Shown one piece after another: positions 20,781 through 31,246 of a stretch of 64,000 nucleotides of DNA. This DNA comes from Posidonia oceanica (lineage: Eukaryota; Streptophyta; Magnoliopsida; Alismatales; Posidoniaceae): the NCBI GenBank assembly GCA_037176725.1, contig JAZBRS010000014.1:70476501-70540500 (forward strand), written 5' to 3'. The first letter of the stretch is position 1. Each line of letters opens with the position of its first letter. A program made the translations under genes and the position numbers. The notes under the pieces were generated by a model that was given only the letters and a program-made list of their open reading frames with translations, was not told where the DNA came from and searched no databases.

Positions 20781-21940
20781 GGCTAGGCAGTGTCTCTCGA
20801 TCTAGGAGTACTTCCTCTCGTACTTAATGAATGTTCTGCTGAGGTAATAAACCACTTTCTCCTTCCTCCTAGCTTCACCGTGTTGTGCTAGGACAACTCC
20901 CACCGAGTTATCAGTGACGGCCAAGTAAAGTAACAATGGCCTCTCAGGGACTGGAGCAGTCAATATTGGAGGATTAAGGAGGTAGAGCTTTAAATCATCG
21001 AAAGCTTTTTGACAGGTATGATCCCACTTGAACTCTGTACCACCCTTTAAAAGCTCATAGAATAGTCTACACTTCTCCGCATGCTGAGAGATGAATCTGC
21101 GGATAAACTATAGTCTCCCTATGAGTCCTCTGAGTTCCTTGATATTCTTTGGCGGCAGCATGGCCGTTATGGCTTTGGCTTTTGTGGGATCTACTTCTAT
21201 GCCCCTTTTACTCACTATGAAGCCGAGTAGCTTTCCAGTAGTGACCTCGAAGACACACTTCTTGGGGTTCATCTTGAAGTTGTACTGGTCTGCTCTCTAG
21301 AGTACTCTTTCTAGTGCTTCAAAGTGTCCCTCTCTTGTTTTCGATTTCACCAACAAGTCATCCACATAGCACTCCATGCAATCGTGCGTCATGTCGTGGA
21401 AGATTGCCATCATAGCCCTCTGATAGGTGGCTCCAGTATTCTTCAGTCCGAATGGCATGACTACATAGCAATAGGTCCCCCATGAAGTAGTAAATGAGGT
21501 CTTCTCCTGATCCTCCTCTACGAGTTTGATCTGGTTGTAGCCGGAGAAGCCATCCATGAATGACACATTTCATGGCCTGCTGTGTTGTCTATGAGGATGA
21601 CTATATGTGGGAGAGGGAAATCATCTTTTGGGCATGCTTCATTGAGGTTTCTGTAGTCAATGCACACATGCACCTTGCCATCCTTCTTCATTACTGGGAC
21701 TATGTTGGTAATCCACTCTAGATACACCACAACTCTAATGAATTTTGCCTTATGCAGTTTGTCAATCTCTTCTTTGACTTTTAAGGCAAGGTCTGGACGT
21801 AGACGCTGGAGCTTCTGCTTCGCTGTCTTTGCAGCTGGCTTGAGAGGGAGTCTGTGCTCCACCAGTAGTGATTCAAGCCTGGGCATTTCTTCGTAGGATA
21901 AAGCCAGTACCTTAGCATACTTCTTGAGTAGCCTTGTCAT
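20781..21940 (-). pseudogene. Reverse transcriptase of element E
   Basis: Motifs in order are IVPVMKKDGKVHVCIDYRNL, CPKDDFPLPHI, MDGFSGYNQIKL with the first catalytic Asp, VVMPFGLKNTGATYQRAM, and YVDDLLVKSK (YVDD encoded at 21357-21368). The fingers, palm and catalytic Asp pair are intact, but the frame changes near 21540-21570, and several stops lie in the thumb and connection part from 21297 down to 20781. The usual length for this domain is about 280 residues before RNase H, which matches the span. Strand and order agree with the integrase and RNase H genes to the left. Confidence 0.88.
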
Positions 21941-21972
21941 TCTGGTTAGTTCATCTGAGTTGAGGGCAGAGC

Positions 21973-22602
21973 TTATTCGAACTGGTCTTGGATCTTCTTC
22001 AGTCCCCAGATTGATTTCTTTTGTTTCTTCAGTGGTAGCTTGGTCTGCACATCATATTTCTTCATCATTTCTTCAAAGATGGCAGGGTCCACCGATTCTT
22101 CTTCATCTGGGTCTTCTTCTGTATTCACCAGTTCATAAACTTCATAGTTCCCAGTGTTCTTACCGGTTGTGCCCGACACTTCTTCGACCAGGAAGATTGC
22201 GTGCAACGTGGCTAGCTCCTGTGGTAACGTCGTGGTATAATGACATACACGGACTGTCTGAGTGACCGGTTCCTTCCTGTTTTGAGCTATACGCTTGGTA
22301 GAAGGATTAGATACACTTTGTGAGGACATGGTGGTGGTTAAGCCATCCCTGCCATGCCCGTGACTACTTTCCCCATTATTATTAGCTAAACTAGGAAGTA
22401 AATTACTAGAAAGTAAATTGTGCGAAAATAAAATGCTGGAATTAAATGCAGGAAAGAAATTATTTACATGGTTAGGGGGATTGCCCCCTAGATTTGCCTC
22501 CGTGGTGGAGGCGGCTCGCCATCGGGCGTTAGTCTGTGGCTCCGGCCCCTTCTTGCTTAGAGGGGCAAGGTCGTAGATCACTGAAGAGGCTGGTGAGTTC
22601 AT
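21973..22602 (-). pseudogene. Protease-to-RT linker of element E
   Basis: About 209 residues, rich in Ser, Asn and acidic residues (DPDEEESVDP). It joins the G-patch and protease region to reverse transcriptase with no recognised domain. It overlaps the end of the upstream frame (22529-22602), so there is a frame change here. Linkers of this kind between PR and RT are usual in Tat-type elements and vary greatly in sequence. Confidence 0.6.
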
Positions 22603-23752
22603 AGAGAGGGTCAGTGTCCTCTGTTTCAGCGTCTTCGGGGGAGATTCTGGAGAAGTCGGTTGCTGAGACGTCCGGAGGCGAGGGAATCTTTGAAGGAGCG
22701 GGGAGGATGATGCCAGGGACCTCTCTCGAGCAGGAGGGAGAGGTTGGCGCTTCTATCTCGGGATCCGTCAGGATGTTGAGGATGATGGTGTCAGGAACTT
22801 CTTCAGAGAGGGGGAAAGAAGTTGGTGCTGCTGTTTTTGAGTTTGCGGGGATGTCAGGATATGTATCTGACTCTGGCTTGTCATGTATCTGTAATCCGAT
22901 TGATATAAAGTGGTTTGATAATGTCCACGCCAAAGGTTTGCTCACATTTGAATGCCCAAGATACCCTAAGCCTGTACCACTGCGCTCTTCAGGTGTTCCA
23001 AGCGCATCTCTCATTCCCTGCTTTTGACGACCGAGTCCCTTCCCAGGGGTGTACCCTATTTTGAGAAGGATCTCCCATGGCCTTTTCATGTGATCCGAGA
23101 AGTGGTATTGGTCCATATCAATACTCCGAGGGGTGAAAATCCGTTTTACATTATTTACGGCCTCAGTTGCGGAGTCCTTGATTGATGGTGCCGATGTGGT
23201 GGTTGGGACTGTTACTAAATGTGCCTCTGCTTCTATTGGCTCATCTCCCAACACTTTGATTATCTTCCCTTGGTGAGGGAATTTCATGCATTGATGGCGT
23301 GGGGAGGTGACCACCTTGATTTCTTCAATCCATTGGTGCCCTAGAATGAGTCGATATGAGCTTGATGCATCGACTACTATTAATTCTGTATTTGTTTGAA
23401 GGGGGCCAATGGTGACTCCAGCGGTGATTTTCCACAGAGCCATTTTCTTATTGTTATCATACCTTGATACAATTAGAGCTACCGGGCATAGTTGAGATTT
23501 TGTTAGCCCAATCAACTGTAGGGTATCTAGGGAACATACATTCAGGGTTGCCCCTGTGTCTACTAGTACACTACAGAGTTTGTAATTATTTATCACAACA
23601 GTAATGCTTAGAGGCAAAGTCCTCCTTTCAAGAGGGACCAATTCAGAGTCAGTGAAAAATAATGTAGGCTCTATGAATACAGCAGCTGCAACGACCGTCA
23701 AAGTTTCAATGGGCATGTCATCTGGTACTTGAGCTTTCTTCAGCACCTCCAT
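22529..23752 (-). pseudogene. Retropepsin-like protease and G-patch of element E (second of two)
   Basis: The frame begins with a short lead and YKLCSVLVDTGATLNVCS, the aspartic-protease active site (DTG). LILGHQWI follows about 85 residues on, as in retropepsins of plant gypsy elements. Near residue 230 there is PWEILLKIGYTPGKGLGR, a G-patch (RNA-binding glycine motif), followed by GTPEERSGTGLGYLG. The C-terminal third is rich in Pro, Ser and acidic residues. The 1.2-kb frame itself has no stop, but it is cut off from the genes on either side. The protease would process the polyprotein. Confidence 0.85.
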
Positions 23753-24034
23753 CAGGATGTCTCGGTGTTTTTCTGAGGCTTTAATTAGCTCATAGATCGA
23801 GATCTTTGCCTGTGTTTTCTTGAGCTGCTCTAAGACATCAAACTCACCCTCTAGTCTTCTGGGAATATGAAATTCTTGGCGAGGCGGAGATGTGGCTCGC
23901 TCTACATTATATGGAGGTGGCGCAACCTAATTGGAAATTCACCCTGTTCTTGTGATAGGGGCTTGTTGAGCCTGATGATGTCCTCCTCTAGCTGGAGCAG
24001 ACTTGAGCAATGACGTAGGCCTTTTAAGCAGAGA

Positions 24035-24569
24035 CTACCCCTGATTTATGGGCAGAAGAAATGAATTTGGCTGTGCAGGTCTTTGAATCTGAGCATATCC
24101 CTGGGTGACCTGACTGCCTGTGAGATGCTGAAATCCCTGAATGCTTGGGGCCTCGTCCTTCCAGTCGTCTATCCATCCACCTATCAGTCCTGTGCCGCTT
24201 TTGTATGGTGGTGGTTCCTGGAATTCATCGGGATATGGCATCCAGATCATTGCTAGGCCCGTCTCATGATCTACTTTGACAGTGATCACTTTCCCTTGGA
24301 ACTTGAATTTGATACATTGATGTGTCAAGGATGCAATGGCGCAAATCTCTACTAGCCAGGACTTCCCTAGGACCAGTGGTTCTGATAAATCATGCTCCAT
24401 CACCACGTCGCTGGTAACGCTGATGAGGGGGCCAATGGTAATTTCTAGCTGAACAGTCCCTAGTGCTTCTGTTCGACTATTGTCATAACCCTGGCAGAGG
24501 ACGCTTTGCCTAGTAATTTCCTCTTCCTTGATGTCTAGGCAATCGAGAGTGCTTAATGAACACGCACTC
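24035..24569 (-). pseudogene. First retropepsin-like domain of element E, cut by element A
   Basis: The minus-strand frame resembles the second protease domain point for point: ACSLSTLDCL (compare NVCSLDTLQL), GYDNSRTEALG (compare RYDNNKKMAL), EITIGPL (compare GVTIGPL), LVLGKSWLVEI (compare LILGHQWIEEI) and HQCIKF (compare HQCMKF). The part that should hold the catalytic Asp lies immediately beyond 24569, where element A's LTR begins. The catalytic motif therefore cannot be judged. E's gag and 5' LTR would also lie beyond this cut and are not in the window. Confidence 0.75.
24565..24569. repeat. Putative left target duplication of element A (CACTC)
   Basis: These five bases abut the LTR start at 24570. 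The partner would lie after A's 3' LTR, outside the window. Confidence 0.4.
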
Positions 24570-24799
24570 TGTAGACACCCCATTTTGGCTTGCCAATTTG
24601 GTGGTTTTCTTTGAAACCCATTTTGACCTCCAAACCACTCTTGAAAAACCCTAGATAAACTCTAGGTTTGCACTCCCAAAAACCCTAGAAAAACTCTAGG
24701 TAAATCCCTCCTAAAATCCTAGAAAATTCTAGGTTAGCATCTCTTGAAGCCTAGGTCGGCAATTAAACCTTAGGTTAGCACATGACACTCCCATGCAAG

Positions 24800-25350
24800 T
24801 CCAAACCCAAGCCATTATCCTTTTCTCTCTCCTCATTATCCTCTCTCTCTTTTCCCTTCTTTTCTTGCACCCTGGTGGGCCCAGCCTACTCTGGCTCATC
24901 CTCACTTCTTCCCCCTCCTTCCTTCTATTTTTATTTTATTTTATTTAATTTTATTTGATCTTTAATTTCCTCTTCCCCTCTCTTTCCTCCTTTCTTCTTT
25001 CTTTCTTTCTTTCCTATCTTCCCATTTCTTTTTTCTCCCCTTTTATTCCTCACCCAACAACAAAGCCCATTTCCTCACTTCTTCCCCTTTCTGTCTTCTA
25101 TTTTATTCTTATTTTTATTTTATTTTATTCCATCTTATTGGATTTTTAATTCTCTTTTCTCTTTTTCTCTTTTTCTCTTTCTCTCCTTCCTTCTTTCTTT
25201 CTTTCTTTTCTTCTTTTCTTTTAACCCAGCCCACCAGGTCCTTCCATTTTCTTTTTCTTTTTTCTCCACCCGGGCCCAGCCCGTTTCTACCCCCGCCCTT
25301 CCTCTTTCCTTTTTTCTTTTTCTCTTTTTTTTCCTTTCTCGCACGCAGGC
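24800..25350 (+). repeat. Pyrimidine-rich low-complexity tract of LTR A
   Basis: Long TTTC, TTTCTTTC and TTTTATTTTA runs. The equivalent tract is present in the LTRs at 41860-42240 and 54720-55050. Confidence 0.85.
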
Positions 25351-27179
25351 CCGGCCCGCGATCCTTCCTCCTCTCCTTCCTCCTTCTCCCGCAGCATCAC
25401 CTCTGCACTCACGACCTTAGCCCCTCTCCGCAGCAACACCCCTGACCCAGAGCAACTCCTCTTCTTCCTCGGCCCGGCCAGCCCACGGCCAGCCCACGAC
25501 CCAAACCCTCACCGCCTTCTCCTCCTTCCCTCGCTGTTCCAAATTCTGGTCAACACACATCCTCTGCACACACAGCACTCACAGCCGCTCCCTCCGCCGC
25601 GCACTCTTCCTCTTGCCTCCACTATACCGCGTGGCGATTGCAGCCTCATAGCCATGCCCTTCGCCGACCTGCCCCTCTCACTGCCAGCCCTGCCAATTGC
25701 CAGAATCCCTGCCAATTCCCCAACAAACCCATGCCCCCTACCAGCCTCAATCGAGTGCTCCCCTCCAAACAAAACCAGTCCGTCTTCTTCCTCCACCATT
25801 CACCACACCTGTGCAAGCAAAAAAACCAAAGAGAGAAGCCTGTGCAAGAGAGAAATCCAGAGCTTTCCGCCATTAGCAAACCTGCAACTCCAAGCTTACC
25901 CACACTCGCACACAGCATCTAGAATCCCTCCAAACTCTCCCAATCCATTCACCACACTTCCACCTTCCTCACCCAATCCCCCGATTACTCCCACACGCCC
26001 TACAGACCATTTCCCCCACCGCAAACACCTTCGCACCACCTCTATCCAGAAACAACCCAAGACTCCACCTCACTCCCCAGCACCCAGAACCCCAATCCAG
26101 CCCCTCCATTGCACTCACCATGCCTCCACCAACCCAAACCATCACCCTGAGAGAGCCGGAGAGCCACCCGCACCAGAGAGCAATAATCCACAGTAGCTCC
26201 ACCCAAAAAATACCAACCTGAGCTCTGAGCATCGCAGCTCGCTTCTAAGCATCCCGGAGGCTTCCTCGCAGCACCTGGAGTTGACTCCGATCGCCGCACG
26301 ATGCTTCTGCTCCACCCAGCTCCGCAGTAACCCCTGCCAGCGACAGCAACCCAACCAGAAGTCGTCAGCACGCTCCGGCTCGCTTCGAAGGTAACTGCAC
26401 TCCTACCTCAACTCCATGCATGCTCTTCTTGCTTATTAGCTATTTAGGCTTAGGATTAGAGGCCTAGAGACCTAGGTTCCCTCCGCCGTCTTCGTCGTCT
26501 TCTCTAGCGACAGCTCGCCTCTAGAAATTGCATTTCGCCGTGACGCAGCAACTCAGGTCCTTTGGATCAACCCGCAGCCTTCTTCGAACGTCCAGCATCT
26601 CGTCCGAGCCTTGCCGAGCCTCCTACACCACTTCTAGTGCCTCCTCGGCTCGCAGCTCCTCCGGTCTTCCCGGTCTGATGTCGGTGGCACATCTCGGGCA
26701 GCGCCGCACCTGGGTGAGGCTCCCCTCACCTTTAGGACCCTCCTCTCTTGCTTCCAGGCCCCTTTCCCGGGCCGTGGAACCTCTGGATCGCTGCAGCAAC
26801 CTCGTGCCGACCTTCCTGCCCTTTCGGAGTTGGTCCCGCCACTGTGCGAGGCTGCTTGGCCTCTGAGCATCACTGGGACCTCCTTCTGGTCTCTCCTCCT
26901 CTCCTCTTTCTCTTCGTGGCTTCACTGCATCGTTCCAGCGCCGGTCGTGGCCTTTGTCAGCCTTCTTCTCTAGCTCCGGCGGTCTGCAACTTCTCCTCCA
27001 GCGAAGCAGCAGCGCCATCACCGCGCCTGCAACCGTCTGCTTGCCGTCTGCACCGCATCGCCAGACCTTCCTCTGGCCTCCCCCGCCGTCGTCGAAGGTA
27101 GACCGTGCTTCCAGCTCGCAACCAGTTCGCGCGGGGAAGAAGCAACTATGCGTTTATTTTTCTGTTTTTTAAAAATTCA

Positions 27180-28660
27180 TATGGTTTGATGCATGCATTA
27201 CTGTAAAGTGTTTAAGTTTTAAATATTTGCATGCAGGTCCTTCGTATAGTTTTTAAATGCATCTGAATGTTAGTTTAAATGCATGCATTTCATTTTAGCC
27301 CTCAGAGTTGTTTAAATTGCATTTCAGTCCTGCATTTGGTTTGAAAATCATTTAATGTGCATTTAAATCTTATTGCATTGCATTTAAATCTTCTGTTTTG
27401 TTAAAATTGCAAGTGAGTTCATCTGCAGTTCATGCATTTCATTTAAATGTAAATTTTACCATATTGCATTGCATCTGTTATTCTACATTATGTTTTATTT
27501 GCACATAGGTCCTCTGCCTATTTAAGATTGCATTTAATTTGCATTTTTACCATATTACATTGCATTTTAAATCATGCATTTTATTCTATTTGCCTATGAG
27601 TCCTCTGCATGTTATCAGAATCAGTTAAATTGCATATTTGCCATATTGCATTGCATTTTTTATCCTCTGTTTTGTATTTATTGCATTTTAGTCCAGAGCA
27701 TGTATTAACATCATTTAAATGCCATGTTTACCTTAATGCATTGCATTAAAAAATCTAAAAAATACTTTAATTGCATCTAGGTCCTGTCAATTGCAAATCA
27801 TGCATTTAATCTGCTATTTTATCATATTGCATTGCATAAAAAACCCTAAAAATGTTCTATTTGCATGTAAGTCCTCTTTGATTTGCATTTTCATTTAATC
27901 AGCATTCAAACAATATTGCATTGCTAAAAAACCCAAAAAACATGTTTATTTGCATATCAGTCCATCTACATGGTTTAAAAATCATTTAAACGCATTTAAA
28001 AACCATATTGCATTGCATTAAACATCTGCATGTTTGCAAAATTGCATTTAAGTCCATCTATTGTGAAGCAGTAGTCTTTTTGAACTTGTTTGCATTGCAT
28101 AAAACCCCTGCAACTTATTTTATTTACACATAGGTCCAAGCACAGCATGCATGTCTTCTATTTTTTGCATTTTTTCACTTCAGTTGCATCCAGAGCTTTT
28201 TAATAATTGCACCTAAGTCCTTGCATCAACTAATTTCATTTAAATGGCATTTTTAACTATATTGCATTGCATTAAAGCCCGCTGATTTTCTGAAATTGCA
28301 TGTCAGTCCTTGCTTTTAGTTTTTGCATGCTTGTTTGTCTTCCATGCATTGCACTTAAGTCCCATACGTTTTTAAAATTACATTTAGGTCATTTCTTGCA
28401 TTTTTGCATGCATATCTTGCTGTTAGCATTGCATTCAGCCCATGCATCATTGCATTAGCATTCTTGCATGCATTAGCCTAGCTTTGCACACCTCTAGAAG
28501 CATTTTGCACATAGGCCCCTGTAGTTTCCTAAACTGCACTTAGGTCCTTGCATTGCATTTTTGCATGCATAGCATCCCCATATCATTGCACATGGTCCCA
28601 TTTGGGCATTGCTAGCCTTCTAGCATGTAAGCCACCCACGCATTGCACGCATTTAGGGGC
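27180..28660 (+). repeat. Degenerate GCATTTAGGTCC repeat of LTR A
   Basis: Words such as TTGCATTTAAGTCC, CATATTGCATTGCATTT and TAGGTCCT return every 50-110 bases with heavy variation. Equivalent stretches are 46980-47990 and 57360-58560 in the other giant LTRs. This looks like an old minisatellite, not coding DNA. Confidence 0.75.
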
Positions 28661-28712
28661 TAGTTGCACTTAGACCCCTGCCTATCCCCTCTGAAGTACT
28701 GCATAGCATTCA

Positions 28713-29400
28713 TTGCACCTGCATTTGCATCGTTTTGCATGCATGCATCCGTTTTGCATTGCATTTGCATCGTTTTGCATGTATGCATCTGTTTTGCATT
28801 GCATTTGCATCATTTCGCGTGCATGCATCTGTTTTGCATCGCATTTGCATCATTTTGCGTGCCCGCCTTGTTTTCTCTTGCATTCTACATCGTTTTGCAT
28901 GCTGCTTTATTTGCATATCGATTGCATTTTTGCATCGTTTTACTTGCCCGCCTTGTTTTCTCTTGCATTCTGCATCGTTTTGCGTGCCGCTTTGTTTTAT
29001 TTGCATATCGCTTGCATCGTTTTGCGTGTCCGCCTTGTTTTCTCTTGCATTCTGCATCATTTTGCGTACTGCTTTGTTTTATTTGCATATCGCTTGCATT
29101 TTTACATCGTTTTGCGTGCCCATCTTGTTTTCTCTTGCATTCTACATCGTTTTGCGTGCCGCTTTGTTTTATTTGCATATCACTTGCTTTTTTGCATCGT
29201 TTTGCGTATCCACCTTGTTTTCCTTTGCATTTCGCCTCGTTTTGCGTGCCTGCATCATTCTTGCTTGCACTTGCACCGTTTTGCGCGCCCGCTTGCATTT
29301 TCTCCTGCATTGCACCATTTTCTGCACCTGTCTTGGTTTTTCCTTGCTTGTCGCTTGCATTGCATTGCTTTCGCCGCTGTTTTGTTTTATCGCCTGCATT
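28713..29400 (+). repeat. GCATCGTTTTGCGTGC minisatellite of LTR A
   Basis: Core words TTTTGCATCGTTTTGCGTGC, CGCCTTGTTTTCTC and TTTATTTGCATATCGCTTGC alternate. In the middle part the higher-order unit is about 120 bp. Several frames are open on both strands because the repeat lacks stop codons. Confidence 0.85.
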
Positions 29401-29850
29401 TGCATTAGGGCAATAATGCTTACTGCCTAGGAGTTCTCACGAGCCAGGGTTCACCCAGTTCGGAATACTAGCAGCGTTGCTGAGCACATAGCTTGCACGT
29501 TTAATTCCCTGCACGCATCTTAGCACTTAGAGCACGCAGTAGAGCTTGCATTCAGACATTCATTGCATTTAAGCATTAGGCAAGCATTTCCCTGCATTTG
29601 CGAGCGAGATAGCCTAAGAAAGACCGATTCCTGGACGTATCGGGGTGCCTAACACCTTCCCCATGCGTAACAGGAGTCCTTGTCCTTTCTCTTGGCCCGC
29701 AATGACCATTCCTTCATCCTAGGCATGAGTCATAGCATAGCATTGCATCGCATTACATTGCATCTCTTTGCACCCTCTTTGCATCCGGTTTTGCATGTCT
29801 TTTCATGCATTACCCTCGGTTTTCCTTGTCTCCCAACCTAATAGACATGG

Positions 29851-29860
29851 TGGCGACTCT
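29851..29860 (+). other. PBS-like word inside LTR A
   Basis: TGGCGACTCT, identical to the first ten bases of the true primer-binding site 163 bases downstream. Confidence 0.7.
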
Positions 29861-30013
29861 GATTTGTCTTATCACTTCTTTTTCTTCTTTTTGCCAGCGT
29901 TTCCGAGTCTAGTTTTCTTCCTCGGATTCAGCCGCATATACTGACCCTAATGTCGATTAGTGCACGAGAGCTTTGGCATCATACATGGATTTGATATTTC
30001 AGGATTACTACCG

Positions 30014-30031
30014 TGGCGACTCTGCTAGGGA
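30014..30031 (+). promoter_or_regulatory. Primer-binding site (tRNA-Arg) of element A
   Basis: TGGCGACTCTGCTAGGGA begins one base after the LTR end. It is complementary, with a few differences, to the 3' end of plant tRNA-Arg (CCCCAGTGGAGTCG plus CCA, from memory). This primer choice is typical of the Ogre/Tat group. Confidence 0.8.
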
Positions 30032-31246
30032 GCTTGTACTCCGGCTTTCGCTTGGCTTCCTCGCCGCTTGCATTTTGCTCTTCTGCCTGCCTTTTGCCTT
30101 TGCATGCATTGTCTGTTTGCCTGCTTTGCTCGTTTACAAGCTTCATTACCTGCTTTGCTCCTTTACATGCTTTATTACATGCTTACCTGCATTTACTCGC
30201 TTTATTTACCCGCTTTTTTTTCCTTGCTTTATTTCCAGCATTATGCATGTCTAAATATTTGCTTGGCACACCATGCATGCCTTTTGAATGATGAATGCTT
30301 TCTTTTACACCAATGCAATGCCACTGCACCTACACATACTATGCATGTTTGCCTTTTGCTATGATAAGTGTTTATCCCTCACTATCATGCTCACAACACT
30401 AGCACATACCATGCGCATGCCTTTTGCAATGATTTGTGTTGCTTGTCTGCCATGTCTGAGTGATTTTCTTCCCCTTTTGCACTTAGACTAAGGACAATTA
30501 GAGACTGATTGCTCCCCCATGGCTAACTAAAAATGGCAAGTAAAAAGAATCTCTAGGAGCAACTAGAGACTGCAACACACCTGCACCCCCCTCTTTGAGT
30601 TAATAAAATGCGGAAGATAAAACGCGAAGCATTTGCATAAAGCATCATATAAGGCATGCATTCTTCTCATCTGAGTCCTCCTACTGTCTGAGAAGGATAG
30701 TCTCGATCCCTTGCCCCCAACGATTTGGCATGGTGTGAGTAGATCGGTCTGTCCCCCCTTGTCAGGGGGTCGCGTCGGTGTTAGTAGAGGGTACCACCCA
30801 TGCTTCTGGCAGGGTTGAGGCTCCCAAAGCACCACCACGTTATTCCTGAGCTCTGGCTAGGCTTGAGACGTGGGACCTACTTTTTCTAGCTTGAGTTGGC
30901 GACCCGTACACCCATGAGCGTCCGAAGTAGACTACCTACTAGGACACCCTAGATTGGTGAGGGAGAGCATGCTAGAAAGCATACCTTCGCATTCATAACA
31001 TACATCAAAGCATTTGCATTTTACTTTTGGGTTCTAACCCTTGTTTTTGCTTGCCTTTCACGCAGAGGTCAGTGAGCGAGTTCCTTAGCTGGTGCTCGAG
31101 TTCTTTCTCTTGCTGACGCCCCTGTCGCGACACTTGCTTCCGACCATCCTCTTCCGAGCTATTTCACCTTCGTGATAATAGCTCCTCCTAGGATTCGTCC
31201 TCTTGCCCCCTGTCGTAGCCCTGTGATCACCCGTTCTCGGTTAGCG
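30032..31246 (+). other. Leader of element A
   Basis: About 1.2 kb from the primer-binding site to gag without a convincing gene. It contains C/T-rich GCTTTGC-type words, then a conserved part (about 30650-30990) that matches 50570-50870 in element B: GGGTACCACCCATGCTTC and TCGGTGTTAGT are shared. Conservation in two elements suggests a packaging or translation-control role. Confidence 0.6.

Larger units (their letters stand above)
24570..30012 (+). mobile_element. 5' LTR of element A (5.4 kb, Tat/Ogre-type)
   Basis: It starts TGTAGACACCCCATTTTGG and ends GATTACTACC, one base from the primer-binding site at 30014. Order within: CCCTAG/CTAGG short inverted words (24600-24770), pyrimidine-rich tract (24800-25350), GC-rich segment (25350-27140), degenerate GCATTTAGGTCC repeat (27180-28660), GCATCGTTTTGCGTGC repeat (28713-29400) and a conserved terminal block (29405-30012). 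The LTRs at 41333 and 54326 repeat this order, with an extra A-rich block. LTRs above 5 kb are known in the Ogre group. Open frames in the GC-rich segment are not shared between copies. Confidence 0.88.

Noticed and set aside
25509..26380. Coding genes in the GC-rich segment of LTR A (also 45755-46950 and 55949-57230)
   Set aside because: Many overlapping open frames on both strands, Pro/Ser/Thr-rich from base composition, and not shared among the three LTRs.
28664..29430. Cys/Phe-rich membrane-protein-like frames of 230-270 codons (also 48437-49258, 59066-60551)
   Set aside because: They are translations of a stop-free minisatellite, open in several registers on both strands.
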